DNA of 64,000 bases from Sulfobacillus benefaciens (lineage in GTDB: Bacteria; Bacillota; Sulfobacillia; Sulfobacillales; Sulfobacillaceae): the NCBI GenBank assembly GCA_003023695.1, contig PXYW01000009.1:1-64000 (forward strand), in the 5' to 3' direction. Numbering within the stretch: the stretch's first letter is position 1; every line of letters begins with the position of its first letter. Positions 35,306 through 44,169 of this stretch are shown piece by piece. The notes beneath the pieces were generated by a model. It ran no database searches. It saw nothing but the letters and a program-made list of their open reading frames with translations, and was not told the DNA's origin. The position numbers and the translations under genes are program-made.

Positions 35306-35826
35306 TTAAACGAAGTACCGTTGATAGGCTTGGTGTCTTGTCTCCCCGCTCCATACGGCGTAGAGCTGGTTCGTTTCGGGTTTCTCATGACCCAAGATGG
35401 ATTGCACCGCCACCAGCGGTACCCCTTGATTCAACAACGTGGTGGCCAGGGTATGCTCCATGGTATGCGGATGTACTTTCTCCGCTAAGCTGAAACGTTT
35501 GCCACCCGCATAAAGACCCCTTGTAGGCCATGAATAGCCAGCCGATGGGGGTCCGATCCGCATACTGACGCTCAGAAATACTGGGTGAGCCAAATCCGGA
35601 CTTTGGACCCGAGACCGGCTCCGTGTTCCTTGTTTTCGACGCTGGTCTCTTGCCAATCTCATCCCCCAGGTCAACCGCACGGATTCGCTCACCCGGCACC
35701 CGGTGGCAAAGAAAATCTCGACCACGTGTTCAGGGTGGGTGCACAAGCGTCGCGCAGCCATTCCAACTCGTCCCGCCAAGCCGACGATAAGCCATATAAA
35801 AGATCGGCCTGCCGGAGTTGTGCAAC
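35306..35826 (-). pseudogene. Degraded tyrosine recombinase (integrase/Xer-like)
   Basis: Pieces of a phage-integrase-type catalytic domain can be read in several frames. Upstream one frame gives ADLLYGLSSAWRDELEWLRD; a second gives VEIFFATGCRVSESVRLTW, the box-I arginine region; the next part reads better in a third frame (DEIGKRPASKTRN, then IGWLFMAYKG). The end returns to the second frame with HPHTMEHTLATTLLNQGV, LVAVQSILGHEKPETNQLYA. The HxxR of box II is HTME here, so the catalytic Arg is lost. At least three frameshifts make it inactive. It marks the region to 37.7 kb as former mobile or accessory DNA. Confidence 0.75.
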
Positions 35827-36282
35827 TTACCGCAAAACTCCACCGCTGTAACTTAGGGTATAGACGATTCGGCCCGTCTGGCGTATGACTTCCGATCCGC
35901 GAAAAGTCTCGAAGTTCCCGTCGAAGGAATTCTCGTAGTCGTAATCTCCGTCTCTAAAATTCGATGGGCCGCGAAAAATGTATTCTGCGGAAACCTGCCG
36001 CAGAGCCGCCCTCAAAAAGGCATAAATGCTGCGTACCTCGTCCATCGCGGTCACCGCCTGGTCGACGCCGCCAGCGTAGCTCATTGACCAATAGGGCTGT
36101 CCCTTCTGGTAGACAGTCTCTAGGCCAACAAAATACGCCATGCCAAAATACACATCGCGATAAAGCAATGACTCGTTGCCATATTCCAGCTGCCGGGACC
36201 TCGGCAAGAGAGGCACTACCGAAGCATCATCACCTTGAGCAGCATAGGTGTGCCGTTTGGCTTCAATGAGAAAATCCCGCAC
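35827..36282 (-). CDS. DUF5680 domain protein
   Basis: The 151-residue protein matches the DUF5680 pattern along its length: RDFLIEAKRHTYAAQGD at the start, SRQLEYGNESLLYRDVYFGM, a YWSMSYAGGV segment, FLRAALR, and YIFRGPSNFRDGDYDY, NFETFRG near the end. The domain is found alone or after an HTH in small cytosolic proteins whose function is not known. The only usable start is GTG at 36282, with GAGAGGGAAGG about 15 nt upstream, so an N-terminal HTH may have been lost. It lies within a run of broken genes but is itself intact. Confidence 0.7.
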   Translation of the reverse strand: MRDFLIEAKRHTYAAQGDDASVVPLLPRSRQLEYGNESLLYRDVYFGMAYFVGLETVYQKGQPYWSMSYAGGVDQAVTAMDEVRSIYAFLRAALRQVSAEYIFRGPSNFRDGDYDYENSFDGNFETFRGSEVIRQTGRIVYTLSYSGGVLR

Positions 36283-36310
36283 GGATGTAGTGATGGTTTC
36301 ACCTTCCCTC

Positions 36311-36460
36311 TCATGTGCATGAACCTACACGGTGTATATTTCTATAGTCACGTTGGGATTTCCTTTCGGGACCCAACAGGTGTTCAATTTGCTTAAGCGT
36401 GCCATCGGAGGCAAAAAAATTGTTCGGGACTGCCCGCTGCAGGTGTTGGTTACGATCCAC
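36311..36460 (-). CDS. Possible small protein or gene remnant
   Basis: A 49-residue frame starting at GTG 36460, with GAGGAGG about 9 nt upstream, contains QHLQRAVPNNFF and GTLKQIEHLLGPERK. It is not recognised. It lies 28 nt before the DUF5680 gene on the same strand and may be a leftover of a larger gene. Confidence 0.25.
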   Translation of the reverse strand: MDRNQHLQRAVPNNFFASDGTLKQIEHLLGPERKSQRDYRNIHRVGSCT

Positions 36461-36506
36461 CAAATCCGCCTCCTCACGAGATGGGGGTTAGATCGCGCGC
36501 CGTGCC

Positions 36507-37331
36507 CTAGCGCATGTTCTCGGTCAACCACCCGATCGCCCGATCGAATGTCGGTAGCTCATCCAAGCAAGCGGGATCGACCGTGCGTGCCCGCTCGTTC
36601 AGAGCTCCGAGCCGAAACAAGGCAGCACGAACCAACAATTGCGAGAATGTTGAGGTTCGGGGAATGAGGGACACAATCGCATCTCCGCCAAACCACAGCA
36701 TGCCGTCCATGAGAATCACCGCATCGGCAAAGGCCGCCGGGCGCCAGTACGGAGAAAAGTCGATAACGGCCGGCATCAAGCCCTCTCCGAACAACACATT
36801 GCCCGACAGATCGCCATGAATGACTTGGGCTGGAAGATCCAAGGGCTCCCATAACTCATATAGTATCCGGGCCCGGGATATCGTCGCCGGCAACCATTCC
36901 AGTCGCACCTCTCTCCACGCAGCACGATCAACAACGGCCCATCGATGTGTCCGCTGCCCCAGAAATGGCGGGGGCTCGACCCTCGACAGGATCTGATGAA
37001 ACCGCGCCGACGTCTCCAGCAGTTGGCCCCAATGCCCGTCCGGCCCCGCGACGCCTTCGATCCAGCGGGAGGCTGTCCAGCCTGACTCGACCCAGCGACC
37101 GTGTAAGCTCCGGACCGGGTCGGCAATCCGGAACCCATCCAGGACCAGTTGCGACAAAGATTCCTGGCACCAGGTCGCTTCCACGATGTCGTCCGCAGGC
37201 TTGAAGACGACATCTCCCACACGAACACTACGATTACCACCGCCGTTCAGCGGCGATGCCGTGTCGTCCGCCGACAGGCCCCATGCCGCCTGAACCGCCG
37301 ACGGAATCAAATCTCCGACAAGTCCATCCAT
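36507..37331 (-). CDS. Aminoglycoside-phosphotransferase-fold protein (TIGR02569-like)
   Basis: The 274-residue protein has the APH/choline-kinase fold. The catalytic segment reads QVIHGDLSGNVLF (HGDxxxxN) and the metal segment AVIDFSPYWRP; the N-terminal lobe has an NRSVRVGDVVFKPAD strand pair. The ending (AFADAVILMDGMLWFGGDA) resembles the TIGR02569 family, common in actinobacteria. The substrate is unknown and antibiotic resistance cannot be assumed. ATG at 37331 has GGAGG 7 nt upstream. The gene is more GC-rich than its neighbours and lies among fragments, which suggests transfer. Confidence 0.75.
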   Translation of the reverse strand: MDGLVGDLIPSAVQAAWGLSADDTASPLNGGGNRSVRVGDVVFKPADDIVEATWCQESLSQLVLDGFRIADPVRSLHGRWVESGWTASRWIEGVAGPDGHWGQLLETSARFHQILSRVEPPPFLGQRTHRWAVVDRAAWREVRLEWLPATISRARILYELWEPLDLPAQVIHGDLSGNVLFGEGLMPAVIDFSPYWRPAAFADAVILMDGMLWFGGDAIVSLIPRTSTFSQLLVRAALFRLGALNERARTVDPACLDELPTFDRAIGWLTENMR

Positions 37332-37439
37332 GGATTGCCTCCCTCCGTGAGCCATTGGCAAACGCACCGCCGTCTCTATTTGGCTTATCGCGCGGTGCCC
37401 CGATTGACGTCAACGTCCCAGTGCATCCCCGCCCCGTAT

Positions 37440-37656
37440 TCCTCCTGCGTCCTTGTAGGCAGTTGGACACGGGCACGAGATCAATCTCTCGACTATCCTG
37501 CAGCAACTGGATTAATGGGGCAACACGATCGGCCCCATAAATGACCAACCAACAGTCATCCGGCTTCATTCGCTCGCTGAGGTTGCCATAGATGGTGAGA
37601 TTCCGCGCTTGCCAGGAGGACACCCACTCCAGACCACCGCCAATCCCAAAATTTAC
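37440..37656 (-). pseudogene. C-terminal fragment of a DUF5694-like protein
   Basis: The frame reads GGGLEWVSSWQARNLTIYGN, then KPDDCWLVIYGADRVAPLIQ and LLQDSREIDLV, which matches the C-terminal end of the DUF5694 family (NL.IY.NL, VIYG.GH...L..FL.DS). The usual GAGH motif is GADR here. The N-terminal part of the gene is missing; the frame is closed by a TAA about 20 codons upstream of the match. After this match the frame runs on into unrelated sequence overlapping the phosphotransferase gene start. Confidence 0.5.
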
Positions 37657-37668
37657 CTGACATTCATC

Positions 37669-38874
37669 TTAAATACAATATTTCCCATCCCATAGCAATT
37701 TACGATGAAGATCTGGATCGGTCACGCCTTCGGTATTAAAGAGCAAGATGCGTGCGTCAGGGCCTAGGCCTAACATATCCCGAAGATCAGCATACTTTGG
37801 TTGATCCAACACTGTAGCTAATAGACCTAAGGGCATACTGCCCGACTCGCCGGTGGCAATTTCCGGATCTTCACCTAGAGGGTTGGACAATATTCGAGTG
37901 CCGCGCGCGGCTATTAGGTCATTGCAAGCGACAAATCCATGCGCACGGGCACGGATAATTTTCCACGCCTCCGGGTTTGGCTCCCCACAAGCTAACCCTG
38001 CCATAATTGTGTCGAGGTTGCCAGATATTTTTACTGGCCGACCATCAGGTGCTGCAGCAGACCGATATAGTGCGGGGGCCGCTATCGGCTCCGCAATGAT
38101 AATGGCGGGGGTTGGATTGCTTGCGGCAAACCAGCCCACCACAGCACCAGCTAATGATCCGACCCCGGCCTGGACGATAATGTGTGTTGGCGGCTTTTCA
38201 GAAATTAAATTCCACTGGTGCTCTGCCTCCCTTACCATCGTCAAATATCCTTGCATTACCCAAAGTGGGATGTCGTAATATCCATCCCAGGACGTATCCT
38301 GAACCATCACCCAGCCACGTTCACCGGACAATTGAGCCACCTGACGAACAGTATCATCGTAATTCATTCGCGTGACTTCAGCCATGGCGCCTAAACGGCG
38401 AATCCGATCAACCCTCGCCTCAATAGTTCCCTTAGGCAGGTAAATAACTGCTCGCTGGCCCAATTGGGCCGCAGTCCAAGCGACGCCCAGCCCATGATTC
38501 CCATCACTGGCAGCTGTAAAGGTAATGGCTTCATGGAATTTAGCTTCCTCATAGAGTGACTCGAATGTCAAATTATCCAGGCCAATTCCCCAGGCACTTG
38601 CTAAGTATCGCCCCATGGCCCAGGTGGACCCCAATACTTTAAATGCCCCGATACCAAACCGTTGGGACTCATCTTTCACTCGAATGGCTGATACACCCAA
38701 ATAAGAAGACAAGGCATCCAAAGTTCTCAGCGGTGTAGAGTGATACTCTGGCCAACTTTGATGGAAAAGTCCTATCTTCTTTGCCTGGTGTATACCCATC
38801 TCCGGAATATCGGGCATGCTTTCATTGTTCGCTAGTGTATTAGGTAAGTATTCGATATGAATCGCGTCCATCAT
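37669..38874 (-). CDS. dpaL: Diaminopropionate ammonia-lyase (DpaL/YgeX-like)
   Basis: The 401-residue PLP enzyme has the family start (YHSTPLRTLDALSSYLG), the PLP lysine in FGIGAFKVLGSTWA, the DGNHGLGVAW substrate/phosphate loop, QDTSWDGYYDIPLWVMQGY, the glycine-rich VQAGVGSLAGAVVG, and the end ATGESGSMPLGLL. These identify diaminopropionate ammonia-lyase, which converts 2,3-diaminopropionate (and D-serine in some) to pyruvate and ammonia. ATG at 38874 has AGGAG 5 nt upstream. It is divergent from a GntR regulator and an amidase gene, suggesting a small catabolic module. Confidence 0.9.
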   Translation of the reverse strand: MMDAIHIEYLPNTLANNESMPDIPEMGIHQAKKIGLFHQSWPEYHSTPLRTLDALSSYLGVSAIRVKDESQRFGIGAFKVLGSTWAMGRYLASAWGIGLDNLTFESLYEEAKFHEAITFTAASDGNHGLGVAWTAAQLGQRAVIYLPKGTIEARVDRIRRLGAMAEVTRMNYDDTVRQVAQLSGERGWVMVQDTSWDGYYDIPLWVMQGYLTMVREAEHQWNLISEKPPTHIIVQAGVGSLAGAVVGWFAASNPTPAIIIAEPIAAPALYRSAAAPDGRPVKISGNLDTIMAGLACGEPNPEAWKIIRARAHGFVACNDLIAARGTRILSNPLGEDPEIATGESGSMPLGLLATVLDQPKYADLRDMLGLGPDARILLFNTEGVTDPDLHRKLLWDGKYCI

Positions 38875-38987
38875 TCGTCTCCTTGTCTCGAATTTTTCAT
38901 GGGAGTGCCAATTTCTCTTAGCACACCGTTGCCTATTTGAATTTTTGTGTGTAGTATATCACATATCAGTTAAGAGGGGGTGTCGTT
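38875..38987. promoter_or_regulatory. Divergent promoter region between dpaL and gntR
   Basis: The 113-bp region separates dpaL and gntR and contains GTATATCACATATCAG, an AT-rich segment that could hold the GntR operator and a -10 box. No exact operator could be fixed. Confidence 0.4.
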
Positions 38988-39665
38988 ATGTCTACCCAGG
39001 GTATTGCCCGTCACTTCGTCTCGCAACAGATGTACCAGCTCATCCGCGATCAAATTCTCACGGGGGAATTAGCACCAGGCACCGTGCTCAAAGATCAGCA
39101 ACTGGCCAACCAATATTCGGTCAGTCGCACCCCAGTTCGCGAAGCGCTGTTGCGACTGGAATCGGAAAATTTGGTCACAACCAAACCTAATCGTTGGACA
39201 CAGGTAACCCCCTTGAATATTGACGCGGTCAAAGACAGTTATCCCATCATTTGGTCTTTGGAAAGTCTGGCTGTACGACTGGCGCCAGTTTCCCTATCTC
39301 CACGCCAACTGCAATTGCTAAGCGATGCCAATGCCGCTCTGGCACGTGCCTTGAGGCAGCATCATGCCGTAGAAGCAACCCAGATGGATCTCAAATTTCA
39401 TCGATTGATTGTTGAATCCTCAGGCAATCATGAGCTCACAAAAGTGATTGAGCAAATTAAGACGCCCTTGCAACGCATTGAAATTGCTTATTTTGACCGT
39501 TTGTTCCTATCTGACCCATCGGTCGCCGAACACGAAAACATTATTGAAGCATTCAAGCAGCATAATCGGAACCTTGCCATTATGGCTATCGAAGCCAATT
39601 GGCAAAACAGTCTTTCACGTTTATCAAAATTGATTGAGAACAACTCTGATAAGGATGTGACTTGA
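38988..39665 (+). CDS. GntR-family (FadR/FCD) transcriptional regulator
   Basis: The 225-residue protein has an N-terminal winged HTH (MYQLIRDQILTGELAPGTVL, LANQYSVSRTPVREALLRLE) and a C-terminal FCD-type all-helical ligand domain (WSLESLAVRLAP, DLKFHRLIVESSGN). FCD regulators often bind small carboxylates or amino acids with a metal. Position between dpaL (divergent) and an amidase gene (overlapping by one base) suggests it controls this degradation module. ATG at 38988 has GAGGGGG about 8 nt upstream. Confidence 0.92.
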   Translation: MSTQGIARHFVSQQMYQLIRDQILTGELAPGTVLKDQQLANQYSVSRTPVREALLRLESENLVTTKPNRWTQVTPLNIDAVKDSYPIIWSLESLAVRLAPVSLSPRQLQLLSDANAALARALRQHHAVEATQMDLKFHRLIVESSGNHELTKVIEQIKTPLQRIEIAYFDRLFLSDPSVAEHENIIEAFKQHNRNLAIMAIEANWQNSLSRLSKLIENNSDKDVT

Positions 39666-40555
39666 TGACAGTACGAGCCGCGTTATTGCAGCTAAGTCAT
39701 GATTTGCCAGGCGAAGAGTCCGTCGAATCGCACAAAAACGCTGCCATTGCCAAACATTTAGAATGGATTGCCAAAGCATCCACTGAAGGGGTCCAGGTTC
39801 TCTGTTTGCAGGAATTGTTTTTTGGTCCCTATTTCGCCGCAGAGCAAAATCGACGTTGGTATGCGGCGGCCGAAGAAGTGCCAGGCGGCGCCACGGTCCG
39901 GCTTATGCAAGATGTAGCGAAACAATACGGCATGGTGTTAATTGTTCCCCTTTACGAACGAGAAATGGACGGGGTGTACTACAACACCGCCGCTGTCATT
40001 GATGCAGACGGCGCTTTCTTGGGAAAAGCCCGCAAGATGCACATTCCCCAAGTCCACGGTTATCCTCCCGATGGACCCTATGGATTTTGGGAGAAATTCT
40101 ATTTTCGGCCGGGAAATCTTGGGTACCCGGTATTTAACACCGCCGTAGGAAAAGTGGGGGTATATATTTGTTATGACCGCCATTTCCCTGAAGGAGCAAG
40201 AATTCTTGGACTGCATGGCGCGGAAATCGTCTTCAATCCATCCGCTACCACCGCTGGACATTCTGACAACCTGTGGTTCATTGAGCAACCGGCCATGGCA
40301 GTAGCCAATGGCTACTTTGTTGGCGCATTAAATCGCGTAGGCGTTGAGCGCCCCTGGAATATCGGTGAGTTTTATGGCCAAAGCTACTTTTGCGACCCGG
40401 AAGGAAACATTCTTGGCTGCGGCCCGCGCAATCAAGAAGCTCTGGTCGTTGCCGACTTGAATTTGGATCGCATCCGGGAAGTCCGAGAACACTGGCAATT
40501 TTATCGAGACAGGCGAGTGGACAGCTACCAGGACATCCTTAAAGACATCCCGTAA
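39665..40555 (+). CDS. Carbon-nitrogen hydrolase (N-carbamoylputrescine amidase/beta-ureidopropionase type)
   Basis: The 296-residue protein is a nitrilase-superfamily amidase with the Glu-Lys-Cys triad: Glu50 in VLCLQELFFGPY, Lys124 in KARKMHIP, and Cys169 in VGVYICYDRHFPEGAR. The long form with HGYPPDGPYGFWEKFYF fits N-carbamoyl amide hydrolases such as beta-ureidopropionase. The ATG at 39665 shares one base with the gntR stop (TGATG), with AAGGA upstream. Together with diaminopropionate ammonia-lyase it suggests breakdown of a carbamoylated or amidated amino compound; the actual substrate is inferred only. Confidence 0.87.
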   Translation: MTVRAALLQLSHDLPGEESVESHKNAAIAKHLEWIAKASTEGVQVLCLQELFFGPYFAAEQNRRWYAAAEEVPGGATVRLMQDVAKQYGMVLIVPLYEREMDGVYYNTAAVIDADGAFLGKARKMHIPQVHGYPPDGPYGFWEKFYFRPGNLGYPVFNTAVGKVGVYICYDRHFPEGARILGLHGAEIVFNPSATTAGHSDNLWFIEQPAMAVANGYFVGALNRVGVERPWNIGEFYGQSYFCDPEGNILGCGPRNQEALVVADLNLDRIREVREHWQFYRDRRVDSYQDILKDIP

Positions 40556-40562
40556 TTTAGAC

Positions 40563-40602
40563 AATGACCCCTGGTACAAACAGCCGGGGGTCATTACTCT
40601 CT
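40563..40602 (+). terminator. Terminator after amidase gene
   Basis: AATGACCCCTGG (40563-40574) pairs with CCGGGGGTCATT (40584-40595) with one G-U, over a 9-nt loop, then ACTCTCTTT. It lies 7 nt past the stop. Confidence 0.85.
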
Positions 40603-40686
40603 TTATATGGGGCCCCGTCGTGCTTCTTTGCAGGTTTTGGGATATGCTAGACACGTGACAGAGGGACCTTTTAAGGAGGCGTCAAA

Positions 40687-42486
40687 TTGGCACCGCAACT
40701 GCACTTTACCGTTAATTTTGTTGATCCCGGATATCATGTTTACCATGTTACCCTACATATCTCCCAATTGCCCAAAGGACGCCATACGTTAAGTTTGCCA
40801 GTATGGACTCCTGGAGCCTATGAAATACAGGATTTTGCACGCCATGTTTTTAATCTGAAGCTCAAATCTAACGATGTCGAGTTAGCTCTTCATCATCACA
40901 GCAAAAACTCATGGGAATTTGAGACCTTCACGGACTTGTCTGAAGTCACCGTCAACTATCAGGTTTACGCTTACGAACTTGGTGTAGATACCAGCCACCT
41001 TGATGAAAGTCATGCTTACTGGAATGGAGCCCAATTGTTTTTCTGGCTGGATGAATTTCGCAGTCTGCCGATCACGGTGAAAATAGAGCACCCTGCAGGT
41101 TGGAAGGTAGCTACAGGGCTGGATCCTGATCCCGACTATCCGGGACAATATATTGCAGCCAACTATGATGTGTTGATTGATTCGCCTGTGGAATGCGGCA
41201 CACACCGCAGTGTAGAATTTACAGTAGATGACAAACCCCACACGGTGGCATTGTGGGGCCATGGCAACGAAGACGCCGATGCCTTTGCTCGCGATATTCA
41301 AAGAATAGTCGAAGCGCAACGAGATATTTTCCACGAATTGCCCTACCGCCATTACACCTTTATCATGCATCTCTCCGATCGCGGCACCGGTGGCCTGGAA
41401 CATTTAAACTCCACCACATGTGGCATGGAGCGGTTTTCCTTTAAACCCCGAAAAAAATACCGACGAGTGCTGGGGCTGGTGTCCCATGAATTTTTCCACT
41501 TGTGGAACGTCAAGCGGATCCATCCTGATATGCTGGGACCCTTTGACTACTCTCGCGAAGTGTATACCCATCTCTTGTGGGCAATGGAAGGGTTTACCGA
41601 TTATTATGCCGCCCTCAGCCTACGCCGCGCAGACCTGTTTTCGGTCAAAGAGTATTTAGAAGACATGGCCGATAATCTTAAAGCTTACGAAAAGCAACCA
41701 GGGCGACTGGTACAAAGCTTGGCAGAATCCAGCTTCGACACCTGGATCAAGCTATACAAACCAGATGAAGACTCGCGCAATCGCACCATTTCCTATTATC
41801 TTAAAGGTGACTTAGTGGGAACCTGTTTAGACTTAGAGATCCGGCACCGGACAAACAACGATCATTCCCTGGACGATGTGTTACGGCTCCTTTATCAACG
41901 ATATGCAGCCTACGGCATAGGATTCCCGGAACACGTATACCAGGAAACCGTTGAAGAAGTGGCCCAAAGTTCGTTTCAAGAGTTCTTTGACCGATACATT
42001 AACGGCACTGAAGAAATTCCTTTGGCCCCAAGCCTTGATTACGCAGGATTAGAAATCCGTCGCAGCTATAAAAATCCTGAGTCCGATGATGCGGAGCCAA
42101 GTGCCAAGACAGTACCGACAAAACCATGGTTAGGCATTGATGCCAAATCCACAGGAGAGACTATTAAGATAGCCACCTCATATACCAATGGGCCTGCAGC
42201 CGCATCACTTTACGCCAACGACCAAGTCATCGCGGTTGACAGTTACCAGGTAAAAAATGCGGAAGACCTTGCCAAACGGATAGAGATCAACTACCGTCCT
42301 GGTGATACTGTCAATGTGAGTGTGTTTCGCCGTGGTCATCTTGTCACGGTTCCTGTGGTTCTCGCTGAGGCTCCCTATGACAAGATAGAGATAAAGCCTG
42401 TAGCCGAAGCTACACAAGCACAAAAAGATTGTTTCGAGTCATGGTTAAAAGCGCCTTTTCCTCCATCGCCGAAAGAATCCGTCTAA
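40687..42486 (+). CDS. M61-family metallopeptidase with PDZ domain
   Basis: The 599-residue protein is a glycyl-aminopeptidase-like M61 enzyme. The N-terminal beta domain (WTPGAYEIQDFARHVFNL) is typical, zinc ligands are His267 and His271 in SHEFFHLWNVKRI with Glu268 as base, and Glu301 in AMEGFTDYYA as the third ligand. A C-terminal PDZ domain (PWLGIDAKSTG ... YTNGPAAASLYANDQVIAVD) follows. The start is TTG at 40687 with AAGGAGG 7 nt upstream. No signal peptide is seen, so it appears cytosolic. It is a monocistronic unit between two terminators. Confidence 0.9.
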   Translation: MAPQLHFTVNFVDPGYHVYHVTLHISQLPKGRHTLSLPVWTPGAYEIQDFARHVFNLKLKSNDVELALHHHSKNSWEFETFTDLSEVTVNYQVYAYELGVDTSHLDESHAYWNGAQLFFWLDEFRSLPITVKIEHPAGWKVATGLDPDPDYPGQYIAANYDVLIDSPVECGTHRSVEFTVDDKPHTVALWGHGNEDADAFARDIQRIVEAQRDIFHELPYRHYTFIMHLSDRGTGGLEHLNSTTCGMERFSFKPRKKYRRVLGLVSHEFFHLWNVKRIHPDMLGPFDYSREVYTHLLWAMEGFTDYYAALSLRRADLFSVKEYLEDMADNLKAYEKQPGRLVQSLAESSFDTWIKLYKPDEDSRNRTISYYLKGDLVGTCLDLEIRHRTNNDHSLDDVLRLLYQRYAAYGIGFPEHVYQETVEEVAQSSFQEFFDRYINGTEEIPLAPSLDYAGLEIRRSYKNPESDDAEPSAKTVPTKPWLGIDAKSTGETIKIATSYTNGPAAASLYANDQVIAVDSYQVKNAEDLAKRIEINYRPGDTVNVSVFRRGHLVTVPVVLAEAPYDKIEIKPVAEATQAQKDCFESWLKAPFPPSPKESV

Positions 42487-42508
42487 AGTCACTTACTTGC
42501 TTTCTCAC

Positions 42509-42548
42509 AAAGGCTGTTCAGCAGATGTCATACGCGAGAACAGCCTTT
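42509..42548. terminator. Bidirectional terminator between convergent genes
   Basis: AAAGGCTGTTC (42509-42519) and GAACAGCCTTT (42538-42548) form a perfect 11-bp stem between the M61 peptidase and MurJ-type genes. Confidence 0.8.
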
Positions 42549-42570
42549 ACTTATGTATCAACGCGAACTT

Positions 42571-44139
42571 TTAACGAGTGGCCAGCCGCCGTTTAATCAG
42601 AGTTTCCAGCCAATCAAGCATTTCATTTTTTAAGCGCCGTAAAATGAGCACGTACACCATTCCAGATAGCACGAGATTTACTGCGCCCCAACCTAACTCA
42701 CCTAACAATCGAAGATGGAGCGGAGATATACCGAGACGAACAACCGCCCATGTTGCGAGCATGCCCATTGATGCAAGCAGTATTGGGGACAGAGTCTTCT
42801 TGAACTGACTATATTTCAGCACGTCTATCTTCAACAAATGCCACATCATTAATGTGGCATTAACCCAATTGGCAATGCTGGTAGACAGGGACAAGCCAGC
42901 AGCTTGCCACAGATGCACCAAGGTAAGATCACCGACGATATTGCACATGATCGCCATGATGCCATAACGAGCGGGCACTTTGGTATCTTTAGAGGCAAAA
43001 AATAGATTTCTCAAGTAAAATACCATACCGAATCCCGGAATTCCCAGGCTGAATGCCAAGAGAGTGGTAGCGGTAAGTTGGGTTGAACGGATGGTGAAAG
43101 CACCGTGTTGAAACAAAACCACTAAAATGGGAATCCGTAATGTGATAAACCATACCGTTACCGGGGCTAATATGAAGAGTGTCAACTCCAGGCCTCGGAA
43201 TGCAGTGTGGCGAAATTCCTCAAGATTATTGTCGCTGTATTGTTGCGACAAACGCGTCAGCAACGGCGTAGTAATGGGTGCTAGCAAAAGTGTTAACGGC
43301 ACCTGTACCAAGGTATAAGAGTAATTAATTGCGGCAATGCTTCCAGTTACGAGGAAAGAGGATAAAACCCGGTCAACAATGATCTCCACACTATTAATCG
43401 ATGAATTGATAAAGTAGGGCACAGAAATTCGTCCCATTTTCTTAAGTAAAGGATGATTGAGGTGCCAGGTCGGACGTAGGCGAATTTTAGCACGTTTCAG
43501 CGGACCTATCAGGAGAATAAATTGCAAAGCGGTCCCCAAGGTAAATCCTACCGCCACTCCAATTATTCCTACAAAGCGGCCTAAAACCACAATACCGAGA
43601 ATCCTGACAATATTAATCAATACCGGAATCGCTGCTGGGGCAGAATATTGCTCGCGTTGCTGCAAAATGCCACTAAAAAATCCAGCCAAGGCTTGAATCC
43701 ATAAAGTCGGCATGACAATGCGGGCCATCGTTATCGCCAGTTGAAGCTCATGTCCTCTAAATCCTGGTGCCACCACTTGCGTTATCGACGGCGCAAATAT
43801 TTCCGCAACTATATTGAGTACAAAGGTAATGATGCCAATTGCCACCACAGCCTGACTAATGAAGACATTGGTGGACTCTTGAGAGTAGTGAGCATCCGCT
43901 TCCGATAAAATCGGCACTGTGGTCACAGTGATGGCCCCACTAACAGATCCAAAAAATAAATTGGGGATAACCGAGGCAATAAGCCAGGCATCATTCCCTG
44001 CACTGGTACCAAACATCAAAGCCATAGTAAACTGTCGTATTAATCCGCCGAGCTTGGACAATAAGGAGAAAACAAAGACTATACCAGCAGATCTTTTAAG
44101 GCTGACCCGTACCCGCTTAGGTTTCTGATATTCGCTCAG
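42571..44139 (-). CDS. MurJ/MviN-type lipid flippase
   Basis: The 522-residue membrane protein has about 14 helices and MurJ features: an N-terminal LSKLGGLIRQFTMALMFG with the family's Arg, then AGNDAWLIASVIPN, and WIQALAGFFSGILQQREQY. MurJ flips lipid-linked wall precursor across the membrane; relatives serve polysaccharide export. The family pattern begins upstream of the first ordinary start (TTG at 44061). The only in-frame start before the next stop is CTG at 44139, which has AAGGGGG 8 nt upstream, so a CTG start is proposed. A glycosyltransferase gene lies 30 nt upstream on the same strand, which hints at a role in polysaccharide rather than only in wall synthesis. Confidence 0.8.
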   Translation of the reverse strand: MSEYQKPKRVRVSLKRSAGIVFVFSLLSKLGGLIRQFTMALMFGTSAGNDAWLIASVIPNLFFGSVSGAITVTTVPILSEADAHYSQESTNVFISQAVVAIGIITFVLNIVAEIFAPSITQVVAPGFRGHELQLAITMARIVMPTLWIQALAGFFSGILQQREQYSAPAAIPVLINIVRILGIVVLGRFVGIIGVAVGFTLGTALQFILLIGPLKRAKIRLRPTWHLNHPLLKKMGRISVPYFINSSINSVEIIVDRVLSSFLVTGSIAAINYSYTLVQVPLTLLLAPITTPLLTRLSQQYSDNNLEEFRHTAFRGLELTLFILAPVTVWFITLRIPILVVLFQHGAFTIRSTQLTATTLLAFSLGIPGFGMVFYLRNLFFASKDTKVPARYGIMAIMCNIVGDLTLVHLWQAAGLSLSTSIANWVNATLMMWHLLKIDVLKYSQFKKTLSPILLASMGMLATWAVVRLGISPLHLRLLGELGWGAVNLVLSGMVYVLILRRLKNEMLDWLETLIKRRLATR

Positions 44140-44169
44140 TGCTGCATCCCCCTTCCAAGCCAGTACAAA

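Noticed and set aside
36507-37331. Aminoglycoside resistance gene
   Set aside because: Only the general phosphotransferase fold is visible (HGDLSGN, IDF). The closest remembered pattern is the TIGR02569 group, which has no proven resistance function.
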